Shown: positions 23,723-33,055 of the stretch, piece after piece
Numbering within the stretch: position 1 is the stretch's first letter
Layout: each line of letters opens with the position of its first letter
Assembly (NCBI GenBank): GCA_016839055.1
Contig: JAEKNX010000004.1
Span: 335,702 to 399,701, forward strand
Direction of reading: 5' to 3'
Origin: Spirochaetales bacterium
GTDB lineage: Bacteria; Spirochaetota; Spirochaetia; UBA9216
DNA: 64,000 nt
The notes under the pieces: generated by a model
Seen by the model: the letters and a program-made list of their open reading frames with translations, nothing else
Told to the model about the DNA's origin: nothing
Database searches by the model: none
Position numbers and translations under genes: made by a program

Positions 23723-25218
23723 AGTCCGATTATCCGATCAAGAAGATTCATGTCGATGTTATCTCTTACTGTTTGTGCCAGAATATCAAGTTCCTCATCT
23801 CTCTTTGTTTCAAGGCTTACGGCCCTGCCTTCGGGCGTCCATCTGAGGGTTTTAAGCCAGCCTCGCCTGAACTCAGCCTCATCAAAGGCTCCGTGAAAAT
23901 AGGTTCCCCAGATTTTCCCGGATGCAGAGGCTGCTCCGTCAAAGCCGCCCGATTCTGTTTTAAAGATGGCGAGGGACTGATTATCGAGCTTTGTCTCTCC
24001 CATGTGGATCTCATATCCGGATATTTTAACCCCGCGGAGCCCTGCGAGAAAGCCGGAAGAGGAGATGCACTTTGCGGAAGACTGAATAGTTTTCTTTTTT
24101 CTGGTGAAATCGGTTTTTACCGGGAGCAGGGCAAGTCCTCGAAATGAGCCCGTATAGCCTTCAGCCCCGTCATCATCATTAATGCTTCGCCCTAGCATCT
24201 GATATCCGCCGCATATTCCTGTTACCGGAGTTCCGCCTTCAGCGAGTTTGGTTATCATTTCTGAAAGGCCGGTCTGTTTCAGCCAGAGAAGATCTCCAAT
24301 TGTAGTCTTTGTCCCGGGCAGAATGATCCAGTCAGGCTCTCCAAGCTCTTCAACCCGGCTGATGAATCTTAGTTTCAGCCCCTTCTCGATAAGCAGGGCG
24401 TCAAAGTCGTCATAGTTTGATATATGAGGGAAATGAATTACCGCAATATCGATCCCGGTTGTTCCGAACTCCCGGCGCTCATCGAGGAAGACCGAATCTT
24501 CCTGGGCCAGGAGGAGATCTTTAATATAAGGAATGACCCCGAGTGTCGGCCTTCCGTCAGTGAGATCTTCGAGCATTCTAAGTCCTGGCTCAAGCAGACT
24601 GATGTCGCCCCGGAACTTATTAATGATAAATCCTTTAATGAGATCTCGTTCCTCAACCTCAAGCAGTTCAAGGGTTCCGTAGAGAAACGCAAAAACTCCG
24701 CCACGGTCGATATCCGCGGTAAGAAGAACCGGGGCAGATAAATGTCTGGCTACCCTCATGTTTACTATATCATTAGCTTTCAGATTTATTTCCGCCGGGC
24801 TTCCGGCTCCTTCGATTATGATGAGATCATTTTCTTTCTGTACAGTCTCGAGCACTTCGCAGACCTTGCCCCATAGCTGGTTTTTCTGTGAAAAGTAACT
24901 GCTCCCGCTGAGCCTTGTAAGCGGCTCGCCCATTAGAACTACCTGACAGGAAGAATCTGTCTCAGGTTTAAGAAGTACAGGATTCATGTTTATTTCAGGC
25001 AGGCGTCTCGCGGCATAGGCCTGAAGAGCCTGGGCCCTGCCTATTTCGAGCCCCTCGGGAGTAACGAAAGAGTTGAGGGCCATATTCTGACTCTTGAACG
25101 GAAAGACCTTAAAGCCCCTGTCGGCGTAAATCCGGCATAGGGCTGCGGTTAGAAGGCTCTTACCTACATTTGAGGATGTGCCCTGAATCATGAGGCATTT
25201 CGCCCCTATCTTTTTCAT
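23719..25218 (-). CDS. cobQ: Cobyric acid synthase
   Basis: 499 residues, first gene of the corrinoid operon. The N-terminal dethiobiotin-synthetase-like ATPase (MIQGTSSNVGKSLLTAALCR) is followed by the glutamine amidotransferase half with its nucleophile in TPVTGICGGYQMLG (about C332) and the histidine in YFHGAFD. It amidates four carboxylates of adenosylcobyrinic acid a,c-diamide. No corrin-ring genes are in the window, so the operon supports salvage of incomplete corrinoids or lies apart from the ring genes. Confidence 0.95.
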   Translation of the reverse strand: MKKIGAKCLMIQGTSSNVGKSLLTAALCRIYADRGFKVFPFKSQNMALNSFVTPEGLEIGRAQALQAYAARRLPEINMNPVLLKPETDSSCQVVLMGEPLTRLSGSSYFSQKNQLWGKVCEVLETVQKENDLIIIEGAGSPAEINLKANDIVNMRVARHLSAPVLLTADIDRGGVFAFLYGTLELLEVEERDLIKGFIINKFRGDISLLEPGLRMLEDLTDGRPTLGVIPYIKDLLLAQEDSVFLDERREFGTTGIDIAVIHFPHISNYDDFDALLIEKGLKLRFISRVEELGEPDWIILPGTKTTIGDLLWLKQTGLSEMITKLAEGGTPVTGICGGYQMLGRSINDDDGAEGYTGSFRGLALLPVKTDFTRKKKTIQSSAKCISSSGFLAGLRGVKISGYEIHMGETKLDNQSLAIFKTESGGFDGAASASGKIWGTYFHGAFDEAEFRRGWLKTLRWTPEGRAVSLETKRDEELDILAQTVRDNIDMNLLDRIIGL

Positions 25219-25565
25219 TTTTCCACAATAACGCCGAATACTGTTTTGAGCAATTAAAATATTGTTATATATATAAATATTTTATCGCGGTTATTAGATT
25301 TTGCGGGAGGGTCGTAGATATGCATTGTGATAAGGACAGGGCATGATAGAAAAACGGTTGTCATGATTCAGCTTATACAAAGTTCAACCAGGTTATAGCA
25401 AGAGGCTCAATTAATGCGGAATGATAATCCGAACAACATCTTAAGAAAGCAATAATGATACTGTCAGCGAAGTGATTTTGAAAATTTAATAAAATTTAAA
25501 GAAAATGTGATGCGTGAAATCGGTTTCCGGCTCATAATAGCTAATAAAGATAAGGAAGTGATTTT
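25219..25565. other. Divergent intergenic region, no B12 riboswitch seen
   Basis: 347 AT-rich bases between cobQ (leftward) and the agmatinase gene (rightward). Reading the minus strand upstream of cobQ I find neither the conserved B12-box string nor the CCCGCxACTG segment of cobalamin riboswitches. 25258-25282 is a long A/T stretch suited to a promoter. Otherwise nothing recognisable. Confidence 0.5.
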
Positions 25566-26438
25566 ATGAATATTCAGACGCCAGAACATACAACATTCTT
25601 CTACGGCGGCACCGATACAATTGAGGAGGCGGACATCGTTCTCGCCGGTTTCTCGTATGACTGCACGGCAAGTTTCAGGGCCGGTACTCGTTTCGGACCG
25701 CGTGAGCTGCGATCATATCCCGGGGACGGGCTTGAAACCTTCTCATTCTACTTCGGAGAAGATCTTGAAGATGTAGCCTACCACGATGCGGGTGATATGG
25801 AGCCGGTCTACGGGGATCCTCTGCCGATGATCGATATCTATAAGGCTGCCGCAAGTGAGCTTATATCTGAAAATCGGCGGCTTATAGCAATAGGCGGTGA
25901 GCATCTTATAACCTATCCATTTTTCCTTGCGACGAAGATTCTTCACGGGAATTTCACAATGGTACATCTCGATGCTCATGCCGATCTTGCAATAATTAAT
26001 CATGTCGGCTCGCGGGTAGCGCACGGTACGGTAATGAACCTATGCCTTGAAGCAGGGCTTCAGAAACTGGTTCAGTATGGAATCAGAAGCGGCAATAGGC
26101 AGGAATGGGAAATGCGGCAGAATGATCCCCGGATAATACCCGCAACCAGTCTTGAGGAATTTGATGATAGTCTCGATGACGGTGAGAAGATCTATCTTAC
26201 AATCGATGTAGATTTTTTCGACCCCGCCTATGTTCCCGGTACCGGGACTCCTGAAGCCGGCGGCGCCAGCTTTGGAGATTACGTGCAAATCCTAAAAATA
26301 TTACGTAGAAAGAGGGTTCGCATAATCGGAGCCGATCTCGTCGAACTTGCGCCTGAACTTGACAGTTCCCGCAACTCCACGGTCTTTGTCGGCAAGGTTC
26401 TGCGAGAGCTGCTTCTTACAATGCACGCGCTTAAATAG
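25566..26438 (+). CDS. speB: Agmatinase/ureohydrolase family enzyme
   Basis: 290 residues, the usual length of the arginase/agmatinase family. The binuclear manganese ligands are present in IGGEHLITYP, VHLDAHADL and TIDVDFFDPAYVPGTGTPE. ATG 25566 has AAGGAAG eight bases upstream. Agmatinase gives putrescine and urea; other guanidino substrates (guanidinobutyrate, formimidoylglutamate) share the motifs, so the substrate is inferred from general similarity. Convergent with the SDR gene, only eight bases apart. Confidence 0.85.
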   Translation: MNIQTPEHTTFFYGGTDTIEEADIVLAGFSYDCTASFRAGTRFGPRELRSYPGDGLETFSFYFGEDLEDVAYHDAGDMEPVYGDPLPMIDIYKAAASELISENRRLIAIGGEHLITYPFFLATKILHGNFTMVHLDAHADLAIINHVGSRVAHGTVMNLCLEAGLQKLVQYGIRSGNRQEWEMRQNDPRIIPATSLEEFDDSLDDGEKIYLTIDVDFFDPAYVPGTGTPEAGGASFGDYVQILKILRRKRVRIIGADLVELAPELDSSRNSTVFVGKVLRELLLTMHALK

Positions 26439-26446
26439 GGGAACTT

Positions 26447-27217
26447 CTAATAGCCTGCCGTCAGTCCGAAGTCGATAGACAGGCAGGCTCCGGTTATTGC
26501 TTCCACCTTGCCGGATGCCAGGAAAAGGATACATCGCGCGACTTCCTCAGGCCGGGTGAAACGCCTGCCGGGACGTTCTGGATATACTTCGAGCAGATCT
26601 TTAATGTAGGCTTCGTCATCTCCACCGCCATAAGTTTCCATTGCCTTGTCAAGCATCGGGGTTGCGACGTCTCCGGGGCAGACGGCGTTAACTCTTATGT
26701 TCTTCCTGGCAAGTTCAACCGCGAGTGACTTGGTAAGGAGGGTTATTCCTCCCTTCGACGCGCAGTAGACAGCCGCCAGATCGTTGCCGACCAGCCCTGA
26801 GTCAGAGCTGATGTTTACAATGCAGCCGGAGCTTTTTTCAAGATAGGGAATGGCGTGACGGCAGATGAAGAAGGTTCCCCTGAGGTTTGTATCCATCACC
26901 GAGTTCCACTGTGCGTCGGTCACCATCTCCGCCGGACCTTCGAGCCAGATACCGGCGCTGTTTACGACAATATCTATTCCGCCGAGTTTTCCGGCCGTTT
27001 TTGTAACGATTTTTTTGCAGCCTTCCGCGGTTGAAACATCGCCCTCAATCAAGTGCAGCCTTTCACTGTTTATCTTTTCAGATGCCTTTCTTAGGCTTTT
27101 TTCGCTGCGGCCGACAATGCAGACTAAAGCCCCGTCTGATGTAAACGCTTCGGCGGCGGCAAGACCTATTCCGCTGGTTCCGCCGGTAATTAGTACTCTT
27201 TTGTTTTCAAATTCCAT
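26447..27217 (-). CDS. SDR-family oxidoreductase
   Basis: 256 residues of the classical short-chain dehydrogenase type: cofactor motif TGGTSGIGLAAAEAF, NSAG at about residue 88, catalytic Ser in NISSDSGLVG and the YCASKGG motif (Y-x-x-x-K), then a conserved C-terminal GACLSIDFG. FabG-like, but no fatty acid genes nearby, so the alcohol or ketone substrate is unknown. Leftward gene in a region of unrelated functions. Confidence 0.85.
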   Translation of the reverse strand: MEFENKRVLITGGTSGIGLAAAEAFTSDGALVCIVGRSEKSLRKASEKINSERLHLIEGDVSTAEGCKKIVTKTAGKLGGIDIVVNSAGIWLEGPAEMVTDAQWNSVMDTNLRGTFFICRHAIPYLEKSSGCIVNISSDSGLVGNDLAAVYCASKGGITLLTKSLAVELARKNIRVNAVCPGDVATPMLDKAMETYGGGDDEAYIKDLLEVYPERPGRRFTRPEEVARCILFLASGKVEAITGACLSIDFGLTAGY

Positions 27218-27277
27218 ATGAGGAGCATAACGCGCGGCAGCGGCGCGGGCAAGTATTTTTTTCAGAGGAAGAGAAGC

Positions 27278-29068
27278 TTAAAGCTGCAGGTTTTTGATAT
27301 ATTGGATTTCAGCCTCGGTCAGTCCAAAGAGCCCGGTTAGCCTCTCCTCTGAAGGAACACCAAGCGGCAGCGGCAGCTCCTCGAGGTTACTTCGGAGAAC
27401 CTTTACCGAATTAAACTTTTTAACATAGAGGAAGTTGTAAATATCCGAGTTCAGCAGCTGCATTAGGAGAGGGGCGGGAAGGCAGCCGGGTCCCGGCAGC
27501 AGGATGTTGGCGCTGTTGAGCGTCAGAGTTCCCTGCCTGTCCAGGGCGAAGACGAGCTTTTTTGAAATAAATTTGTATACAAGCTTCTCGGCGGAGCGGT
27601 ATTTCCATTCAGGTGCCGTCTGCTGAAATATATCCGGCTCAAATTTAATAAAATGTGATGCCGGCCTTATCGTGCCCGGCCCTATGTCGCCGCCGCGGAT
27701 TAATGGCTCGAACCCCGGTCTATTCTCTATGCTGACATACTTTTTATTATCACCGGTAACAATTCCAAGCGCCCATTCTGCGCGGCCTGACAATGTGAAA
27801 TGCGGGACGGAATAGATCTTGTCGATTATTTTAATATCATTGCTGTTTATATTTATGTTGAAAGCAAGGCTGCTGTCAGCAGGCCGGGGATTGTCCGGAC
27901 TTGTAAGCATTTCCAGGGTGATAACAGGAGTATAGACCCCCTTGAAGATTTTTCCGAGCTTCCTGACTTTCGTTATCCTGCTTCTATCGAGGATGAGCTC
28001 CCGGACATCTTTATGCATCCTGACATTGGTTATTGATTCAGGCAGCACCAGGGAGACCATCCCTCCTATACTCGAAAGTTCGAAGGCTCGGCTGATGAAG
28101 TAGGAGAAACTCTCACCGCTTTTTATCATCGGGAATCTTTTCTCCAGCTCTGCTCTTTTTGCAGAATTGCAGGCGCCCCAGGGCGGGTTTGTGGCCGTTA
28201 TATCAAAGGCGGAAGGAAAGCCCTCCGGAGGCTGGAGCAGGCTGTCGCAGGCGAATACTTTCGGCTGAAAATCTATGTCCGGGCACTCAAGCAGGATGTT
28301 GGACGCAGCCATGAAGGCGGCTGTACTGTCCGAGTCCATTCCATATGTTCTCTCCGGAGAGCCGCCTGCCGCGATGAATGACAGCATAAACTGTCCTGTC
28401 CCGCAGCATGGGTCGACGAATAGCGGATTATCAGTCTTGAGACCTCTCATGGCCGAAGCAATCATCGACGCGGAAATGTCCGCGGGCGTGTAGAATGAAC
28501 CCGAGACTGATCTGTCGCCCCGCTGCCGCACGGCCTGGTAGATAATTCCGGCTATATCCGTCTCGGAGGGGGGCAGTTTTGGCAGGTCTATCCTCATCAT
28601 TGCAGATGCGGCCGCGGTGAAGCCGGGACTGAGGGTGAGCTCAAGCTGCATGAATCTTTCTCTCAGATGGCTGAACACCACCTTGCTGCCGTAATTATTC
28701 GGATTGAAATCCAGAAGGACTATAGGTTCCGCGGTGCTTACCTGTCCGCTATCTATAAACTGTTTTAACGAGAGCAGAAACATTAGTTCAGGGCCGTCAA
28801 GCTCTATCTTTGATACCGCGTCACAGAGGACGCGGTACTCTGCCGCGGGACTAATAGTGCCGGCAGTCTTCTTTTTATTTGCTCTCCGGTTAAGTCTGTC
28901 AATCTCTCCGCTCTGGATCTTTTCAAGGAGGCTGAGAACTTCACTCTTCCTGTAGCCTCCATCCTGTTTGGTGAGATATTCGTGTCTTTCCCAGTTTAGA
29001 ATACTTGCTTTCGAGATACCTATAAGTTGTGCCGTCTGTGCTGCCGTGAGCAGGTCGCTACCAATCAT
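27278..29068 (-). CDS. HTH domain fused to N6-adenine DNA methyltransferase
   Basis: 596 residues. The first 60 or so form a MerR-like helix-turn-helix (LTAAQTAQLIGISKASILNWER, read as LTAAQTAQLIGIS then KASILNWE). The methyltransferase core has the SAM motif VDPCCGTGQFMLSFI (about residue 225) and the catalytic TNPPW tetrad-type motif (about 295), which is the adenine-specific N-P-P-W form. The C-terminal 220 residues look like a TaqI-type target recognition domain. No restriction gene lies next to it, so it may be an orphan or regulatory methylase, or a self-contained IIG-like unit lacking the nuclease part. Confidence 0.8.
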   Translation of the reverse strand: MIGSDLLTAAQTAQLIGISKASILNWERHEYLTKQDGGYRKSEVLSLLEKIQSGEIDRLNRRANKKKTAGTISPAAEYRVLCDAVSKIELDGPELMFLLSLKQFIDSGQVSTAEPIVLLDFNPNNYGSKVVFSHLRERFMQLELTLSPGFTAAASAMMRIDLPKLPPSETDIAGIIYQAVRQRGDRSVSGSFYTPADISASMIASAMRGLKTDNPLFVDPCCGTGQFMLSFIAAGGSPERTYGMDSDSTAAFMAASNILLECPDIDFQPKVFACDSLLQPPEGFPSAFDITATNPPWGACNSAKRAELEKRFPMIKSGESFSYFISRAFELSSIGGMVSLVLPESITNVRMHKDVRELILDRSRITKVRKLGKIFKGVYTPVITLEMLTSPDNPRPADSSLAFNININSNDIKIIDKIYSVPHFTLSGRAEWALGIVTGDNKKYVSIENRPGFEPLIRGGDIGPGTIRPASHFIKFEPDIFQQTAPEWKYRSAEKLVYKFISKKLVFALDRQGTLTLNSANILLPGPGCLPAPLLMQLLNSDIYNFLYVKKFNSVKVLRSNLEELPLPLGVPSEERLTGLFGLTEAEIQYIKNLQL

Positions 29069-29107
29069 TTTCTGTTTGAGATTTTATCATTTTACGCCTG
29101 TTCGAAT

Positions 29108-30550
29108 CTACGGTCTGAAACTTCTTATCTCTCCACCGGCGTCCTTTAAGGTTATGATCGTCCTTTTAATAGATAAATCGGCGGTCAGCACGGCAGTTTC
29201 CCCGTCCTTATTCCAGATTATCTCAAGAGTCTTGTTGTCCTTGTTTTCAGATAGAGAAAAATTCCCTTCAAATGCAGTACATGTCATCCTTAATTTCATC
29301 AGATTTTTAAGCCGCCGCACAACCGGGCGGTTCATCTCTTCGGAGATTTCAGAGTTTGAGTAGTTGTGGCGGTTTATGTCGCGCCCGTTGCGGGTTGCCT
29401 CTACAAGCTCTGTATCGTTTTTTCCCGCGAGAGCACCGACGTAATATACCTGAGGGGTTCCGGGAGTGAAAAACTGTATTGCCCTTGCCATTATGTAGGC
29501 ATCATCTTCCTCTCCAATGGCTGAGTAGAAGGTACAGTTTATCTGGTAGATATCGAGGTTCTGGTATTCGGAGGTGGAGTATTTTCTCTTGATATTCGAC
29601 CCCCGGCTGTAGAGTTTTTCCACAGTAAAATCGGTTTGTTCAGGGGTGAGCAGGTCGGCCGCGTCGACAACTCCGATGCCGTCGTGGGTATCGAGGGTTG
29701 TGAACTGCTTTCTCGGGCAGATTGAAAGCCAGTTTTTCAAGGGGGAGAAGTCTTCGGCGTACCATGAATACAGCAGCAGCAGAGGGAGTGCAAAGTCATA
29801 TACCCTATACCCCTTGGACGCCATCTTGAGCTGAATGCTATAGTGCTCATGCATTTCAGGAAGAAGTTCAATATTGAATTTCGACGCAATGGCTTCCAGT
29901 TTTTCAAGAGTCTCCCAGATGTCCGGCTCTACCATGAAGCAGGAGGTTCCGCGCTTTTTTGTTATGTAGCCCACGGCGTCCAGTCTGACCATGTTTATTC
30001 CACCGTCTTTAAGCCTGCGGAGCGTCTTTCTAAAGAGGCTCTCGCCTGCTTCAGAAGAGATGTCTATGTCTATCTGCTGCTCTGAAAATGTACACCAGAC
30101 CTTCCTCTCTGTTCCTGATGGAAAGTTTATTGTAAGCCACGGCTCGGTCGGCTGCCGACGGTAGATGGCCGAAATCTCTTTTTCGGTTGGGCCCGCTTCA
30201 CCGAAGATCTTTTCAATCGGAAGAAACAGTCCTGAATACCGGGAATCATCTTCATTTTTAAGCCAATCTTTGAAGTAGACTGATTCTCTCGATATATGGT
30301 TAACCATAAAGTCGGCTATTATTTCGTAGTCGGCGCCCAGGGCAGCGGTATCCTCCCAGCTTCCCAGCGTTGAATCTACTTCGTCGTAATTGATAGGTGA
30401 AAAACCCCTGTCTCCCGATGATGGGAAGAAGGGGAGGAGGTGTATTCCAGAGAAACATCCCTGGAAGTTCTTATTCAGGTTGGAGAGGAGGGCTTTCAGA
30501 TTCCCTCCGAGGCTGTCGGCATAGGTGATTAACACAACTCCGTTTTTCAT
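29108..30550 (-). CDS. GH13_18 sucrose phosphorylase-like enzyme
   Basis: 480 residues. The N-terminus GIHLLPFFPSSGDRGFSPINY (split: GIHLLPFFPSSG, RGFSPINY) and MVNHIS match sucrose phosphorylases. The catalytic aspartate lies in MVRLDAVGYI (about residue 193), the acid-base glutamate in LLPEMHEHY and the stabilising Asp in TLDTHDGIGV. It cleaves sucrose or a related glucoside with phosphate to glucose 1-phosphate. Closely related enzymes act on glucosylglycerate or sucrose 6'-phosphate, so the aglycone is open. It is the last gene of the LacI-SBP-permease operon. Confidence 0.88.
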   Translation of the reverse strand: MKNGVVLITYADSLGGNLKALLSNLNKNFQGCFSGIHLLPFFPSSGDRGFSPINYDEVDSTLGSWEDTAALGADYEIIADFMVNHISRESVYFKDWLKNEDDSRYSGLFLPIEKIFGEAGPTEKEISAIYRRQPTEPWLTINFPSGTERKVWCTFSEQQIDIDISSEAGESLFRKTLRRLKDGGINMVRLDAVGYITKKRGTSCFMVEPDIWETLEKLEAIASKFNIELLPEMHEHYSIQLKMASKGYRVYDFALPLLLLYSWYAEDFSPLKNWLSICPRKQFTTLDTHDGIGVVDAADLLTPEQTDFTVEKLYSRGSNIKRKYSTSEYQNLDIYQINCTFYSAIGEEDDAYIMARAIQFFTPGTPQVYYVGALAGKNDTELVEATRNGRDINRHNYSNSEISEEMNRPVVRRLKNLMKLRMTCTAFEGNFSLSENKDNKTLEIIWNKDGETAVLTADLSIKRTIITLKDAGGEIRSFRP

Positions 30551-30566
30551 TTATTACTCCTAATAT

Positions 30567-30844
30567 CCCGCCACAGATGGCGGGTGAATTAAGTGAAGTT
30601 TGAAAGGCTCTGCCTTCAAACTTCAGAAAAACCTTGCCATGGAAGGTCGTAGATTAACCCCGCCATGGATGGCGGGTGAATGAAGCGAAGTTTGAAAGGC
30701 TCTGCCTTTAAACTTCAGAAAGAAATTGGACATGGAAGGTCTTATATTAACCCGCCACGGAGGGCGGGCAAACCAGGGCGAAGTATTAAAAGTTTTGCTT
30801 TTAATACTTCTAAATGAAATTGAACAAGGATGTTCAATTTCATT
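30567..30844. repeat. Tandem array of palindromes, 92-bp period
   Basis: Between the MalG-like gene and the sucrose phosphorylase gene. GC-rich palindromes CCCGCC/GGCGGG start at 30567, 30659 and 30751, exactly 92 bases apart. Each is followed about 28 bases later by a long palindrome beginning GAAGT and ending ACTTC: 30595-30624, 30687-30716 and 30780-30810. The first two share the stem GAAGTTTGAAAGGC; the third has a different stem (GAAGTATTAAAAG) that is still perfectly paired. A fourth type, 30813-30844 (14-bp stem), runs over the MalG stop codon. Likely a REP-like intercistronic element that also stabilises mRNA ends. Confidence 0.85.
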
Positions 30845-31943
30845 ACCCCTTAACAGAGCCTGCTGTGAGCCCTCGAACGAAAAATCGCTGGAGGCCGAAG
30901 AATACAGCAATGGGAATAATCATGCTCAGGAAGGCACCGGCTGTCAGCAGATGCCAGTCTTGTCCCTTCTCTCCTACCATGGCGGCAAGGGCGCTGGTGA
31001 CAACCCTGTTTTTATCTCCAAGAAAGACAAGTGCCACAAGGTAATCGTTCCAGACCCAGAGAAACTGGAATATGGCAAAGCTTGCGAGTGCCGGAATTGA
31101 AAGCGGCAGAACCAGTTTGACAAAGGTGACAAATGGAGTTGCCCCGTCTAGGTATGCCGACTCGAAGATATCGCGCGGGAGATTGCTTATATAATTATAC
31201 AGAAGATAGATCGCCAGAGGCAGGCCGAAGCTTGTGTGGGCAAGCCACATACCTACAAAGGTTCCGTTCAGCCCCCATTTTGTAAAATCTCTCAGGATTG
31301 GAATCAGGGCAATCTGGAGAGGGACTACCAGGAGGGCTACAACGATGATGAATAGTGGTTTTCGTCCGGGGAATTCCATCCAGGAGAAGGCGTAGGCGGC
31401 AAAGGCCGCAATCAGGATCGGGATGATCGTAGCCGGGATGCTTACGGCAATAGAGTTTAGTACCGCGTCGGAGAAATTATTCCCCTGGCGGGAGATCGTA
31501 TTTCCTTCGCCGTCGGTGTATTCTATTTCTCCCGCGCTCAGGACGTCCCTGTAATTCTGCAGGTTCAGGTTAGCCCCGAATCCTATCCATTTTTCTTCAA
31601 AGATCTCAACCTTGCGGGTACGCTTATTTCCGTACCATTTTAAGGTTCGCCCTTCCTCAACTTCAATTCCGTTGCGCCATTCGTTAAATGAGGCTGTAAC
31701 TCCTTCAATCTCAATCGGCTGATCCGGATCAAGCTCAGAGGGCATCTCCATTTCTCCGGTTTTGACGAAGTCTTTATGAGGCAGAACTGTCCACCAGCCC
31801 GAACTGTAGATGTCTCTCGAATCACGGAAAGAGGTTATGAAAACACCTAGGGTCGGAACTGTCCATAGTACTACAATGACTATAAGGACGATGCCTATCA
31901 GAGGATTTGACTTGCTTCTATTCAATTTGATTTTTTTCCTCAT
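30843..31943 (-). CDS. Sugar ABC transporter permease, MalG/AglG-like
   Basis: 366 residues. The first transmembrane helix (about 15-37) is separated from the rest by a hydrophilic insert of roughly 100 residues (about 45-150) that should lie outside the membrane. After it come five helices and the EAA loop in ESAYLDGATPFVTFVKLVLP. Ordinary MalG proteins are about 280-300 residues, so the insert explains the extra length; some glucoside-transporter permeases have it. ATG overlaps the MalF stop by four bases. Its own stop codon lies inside a palindrome. Confidence 0.9.
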   Translation of the reverse strand: MRKKIKLNRSKSNPLIGIVLIVIVVLWTVPTLGVFITSFRDSRDIYSSGWWTVLPHKDFVKTGEMEMPSELDPDQPIEIEGVTASFNEWRNGIEVEEGRTLKWYGNKRTRKVEIFEEKWIGFGANLNLQNYRDVLSAGEIEYTDGEGNTISRQGNNFSDAVLNSIAVSIPATIIPILIAAFAAYAFSWMEFPGRKPLFIIVVALLVVPLQIALIPILRDFTKWGLNGTFVGMWLAHTSFGLPLAIYLLYNYISNLPRDIFESAYLDGATPFVTFVKLVLPLSIPALASFAIFQFLWVWNDYLVALVFLGDKNRVVTSALAAMVGEKGQDWHLLTAGAFLSMIIPIAVFFGLQRFFVRGLTAGSVKG

Positions 31944-33022
31944 TTCAGGACCCTCCGTCTGCGGAAATCTCTGAGGTTGTACATCAGTACCGGCACTATT
32001 ACTATCAGCAGCACAACGGCAATGGCCGATGCCTGTCCGGAGTTGCCGTACGTGAATTGACGCAGATAAAATTCATTGGCAATAACATTCGTTCCGAAGT
32101 TACCTCCTGTCATAACCCTTACAATGTCGAATAGTTTAAGGCTGAAAATGAGAATTGTTGTTGTCACAGTGATAATAGTCGGCATTATATAGGGGATGGT
32201 TATCTTGAAGAAAATAGTAAAAGAATTTGCTCCGTCTACCCATGCTGCCTCATTTATTTCCCCTGGTATTGCCTTGATTGCGGAAGATATTATAACCATG
32301 GCGTAGCCGGTCTGAAGCCAGACCATTATCACAATGAGAAAGAAATTATTCCAGAAGGGGACAAGCAGCCATGCCTGTGCTTCTCCTCCGAAAGATGTTA
32401 CTATGGCATTTATCAAGCCTATTTCGGTAACGTTGAATCCCTCGCCTTTATAGGCATATATGAACCTCCAGATAACACCCGCGCCTACGAAGGATATTGC
32501 CATCGGCATGAAGATCAGCGACTTGAACACTTTCTCATAGCGGCTTTTGTCTGCCAGTACGGCAATCAGCAGTCCCATAATTACGCAGAAGGATGTTCCG
32601 AATATCATCCATAATAAATTGTTTCTGAAACTCTCGAGCATTATCGGATCAGTAAATGCGAAGGCGAAATTGTCAAAGCCTACGAATTTGTCAGCATGAG
32701 GGCCCAGAAAGCTCAGCCTCAGGGTTCTCAGTGTCGGAATTACAAGGGCCCAGAACAGTAAGACTATCGCGGGGCCTGCAAACACAAAGGCTACTGCAAC
32801 AGAGCGGATTTTCCTGGGCATAGTTTCTGCAATCGCGTTGAGAACGAAGAATAGAAGAGCTGCCGAACCCAGACCCCAGGTGACGGCAAAGACTGTCATC
32901 AAGATCTTATAATCCTGAATTGTCTGCAGGAGTATAAAGCCTCCTCCCAGTACGACAATGGTTAGGATGACAAGGGCTGCCAGGGTGATGGGGCTCCATC
33001 TGGAATCTATATCCCGGCTCAT
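31940..33022 (-). CDS. Sugar ABC transporter permease, MalF-like
   Basis: 360 residues with eight hydrophobic segments, two of them in an N-terminal extension typical of MalF. The EAA loop is NEAAWVDGANSFTIFFKITIP. It pairs with the MalG-like protein to form the channel. A ribosome site AAGGAGG precedes ATG 33022. No ATPase gene is in the operon, so it probably uses a shared MsmK/MalK-type ATPase encoded elsewhere, which is common for this class. Confidence 0.9.
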   Translation of the reverse strand: MSRDIDSRWSPITLAALVILTIVVLGGGFILLQTIQDYKILMTVFAVTWGLGSAALLFFVLNAIAETMPRKIRSVAVAFVFAGPAIVLLFWALVIPTLRTLRLSFLGPHADKFVGFDNFAFAFTDPIMLESFRNNLLWMIFGTSFCVIMGLLIAVLADKSRYEKVFKSLIFMPMAISFVGAGVIWRFIYAYKGEGFNVTEIGLINAIVTSFGGEAQAWLLVPFWNNFFLIVIMVWLQTGYAMVIISSAIKAIPGEINEAAWVDGANSFTIFFKITIPYIMPTIITVTTTILIFSLKLFDIVRVMTGGNFGTNVIANEFYLRQFTYGNSGQASAIAVVLLIVIVPVLMYNLRDFRRRRVLK

Positions 33023-33055
33023 AAAAACCTCCTTGAAAATGTTTTATAAGGAAAA

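Noticed and set aside
25219..25420. Cobalamin riboswitch upstream of cobQ
   Set aside because: I looked on the minus strand for the B12 box and the CCCGCxACTG core and found neither.
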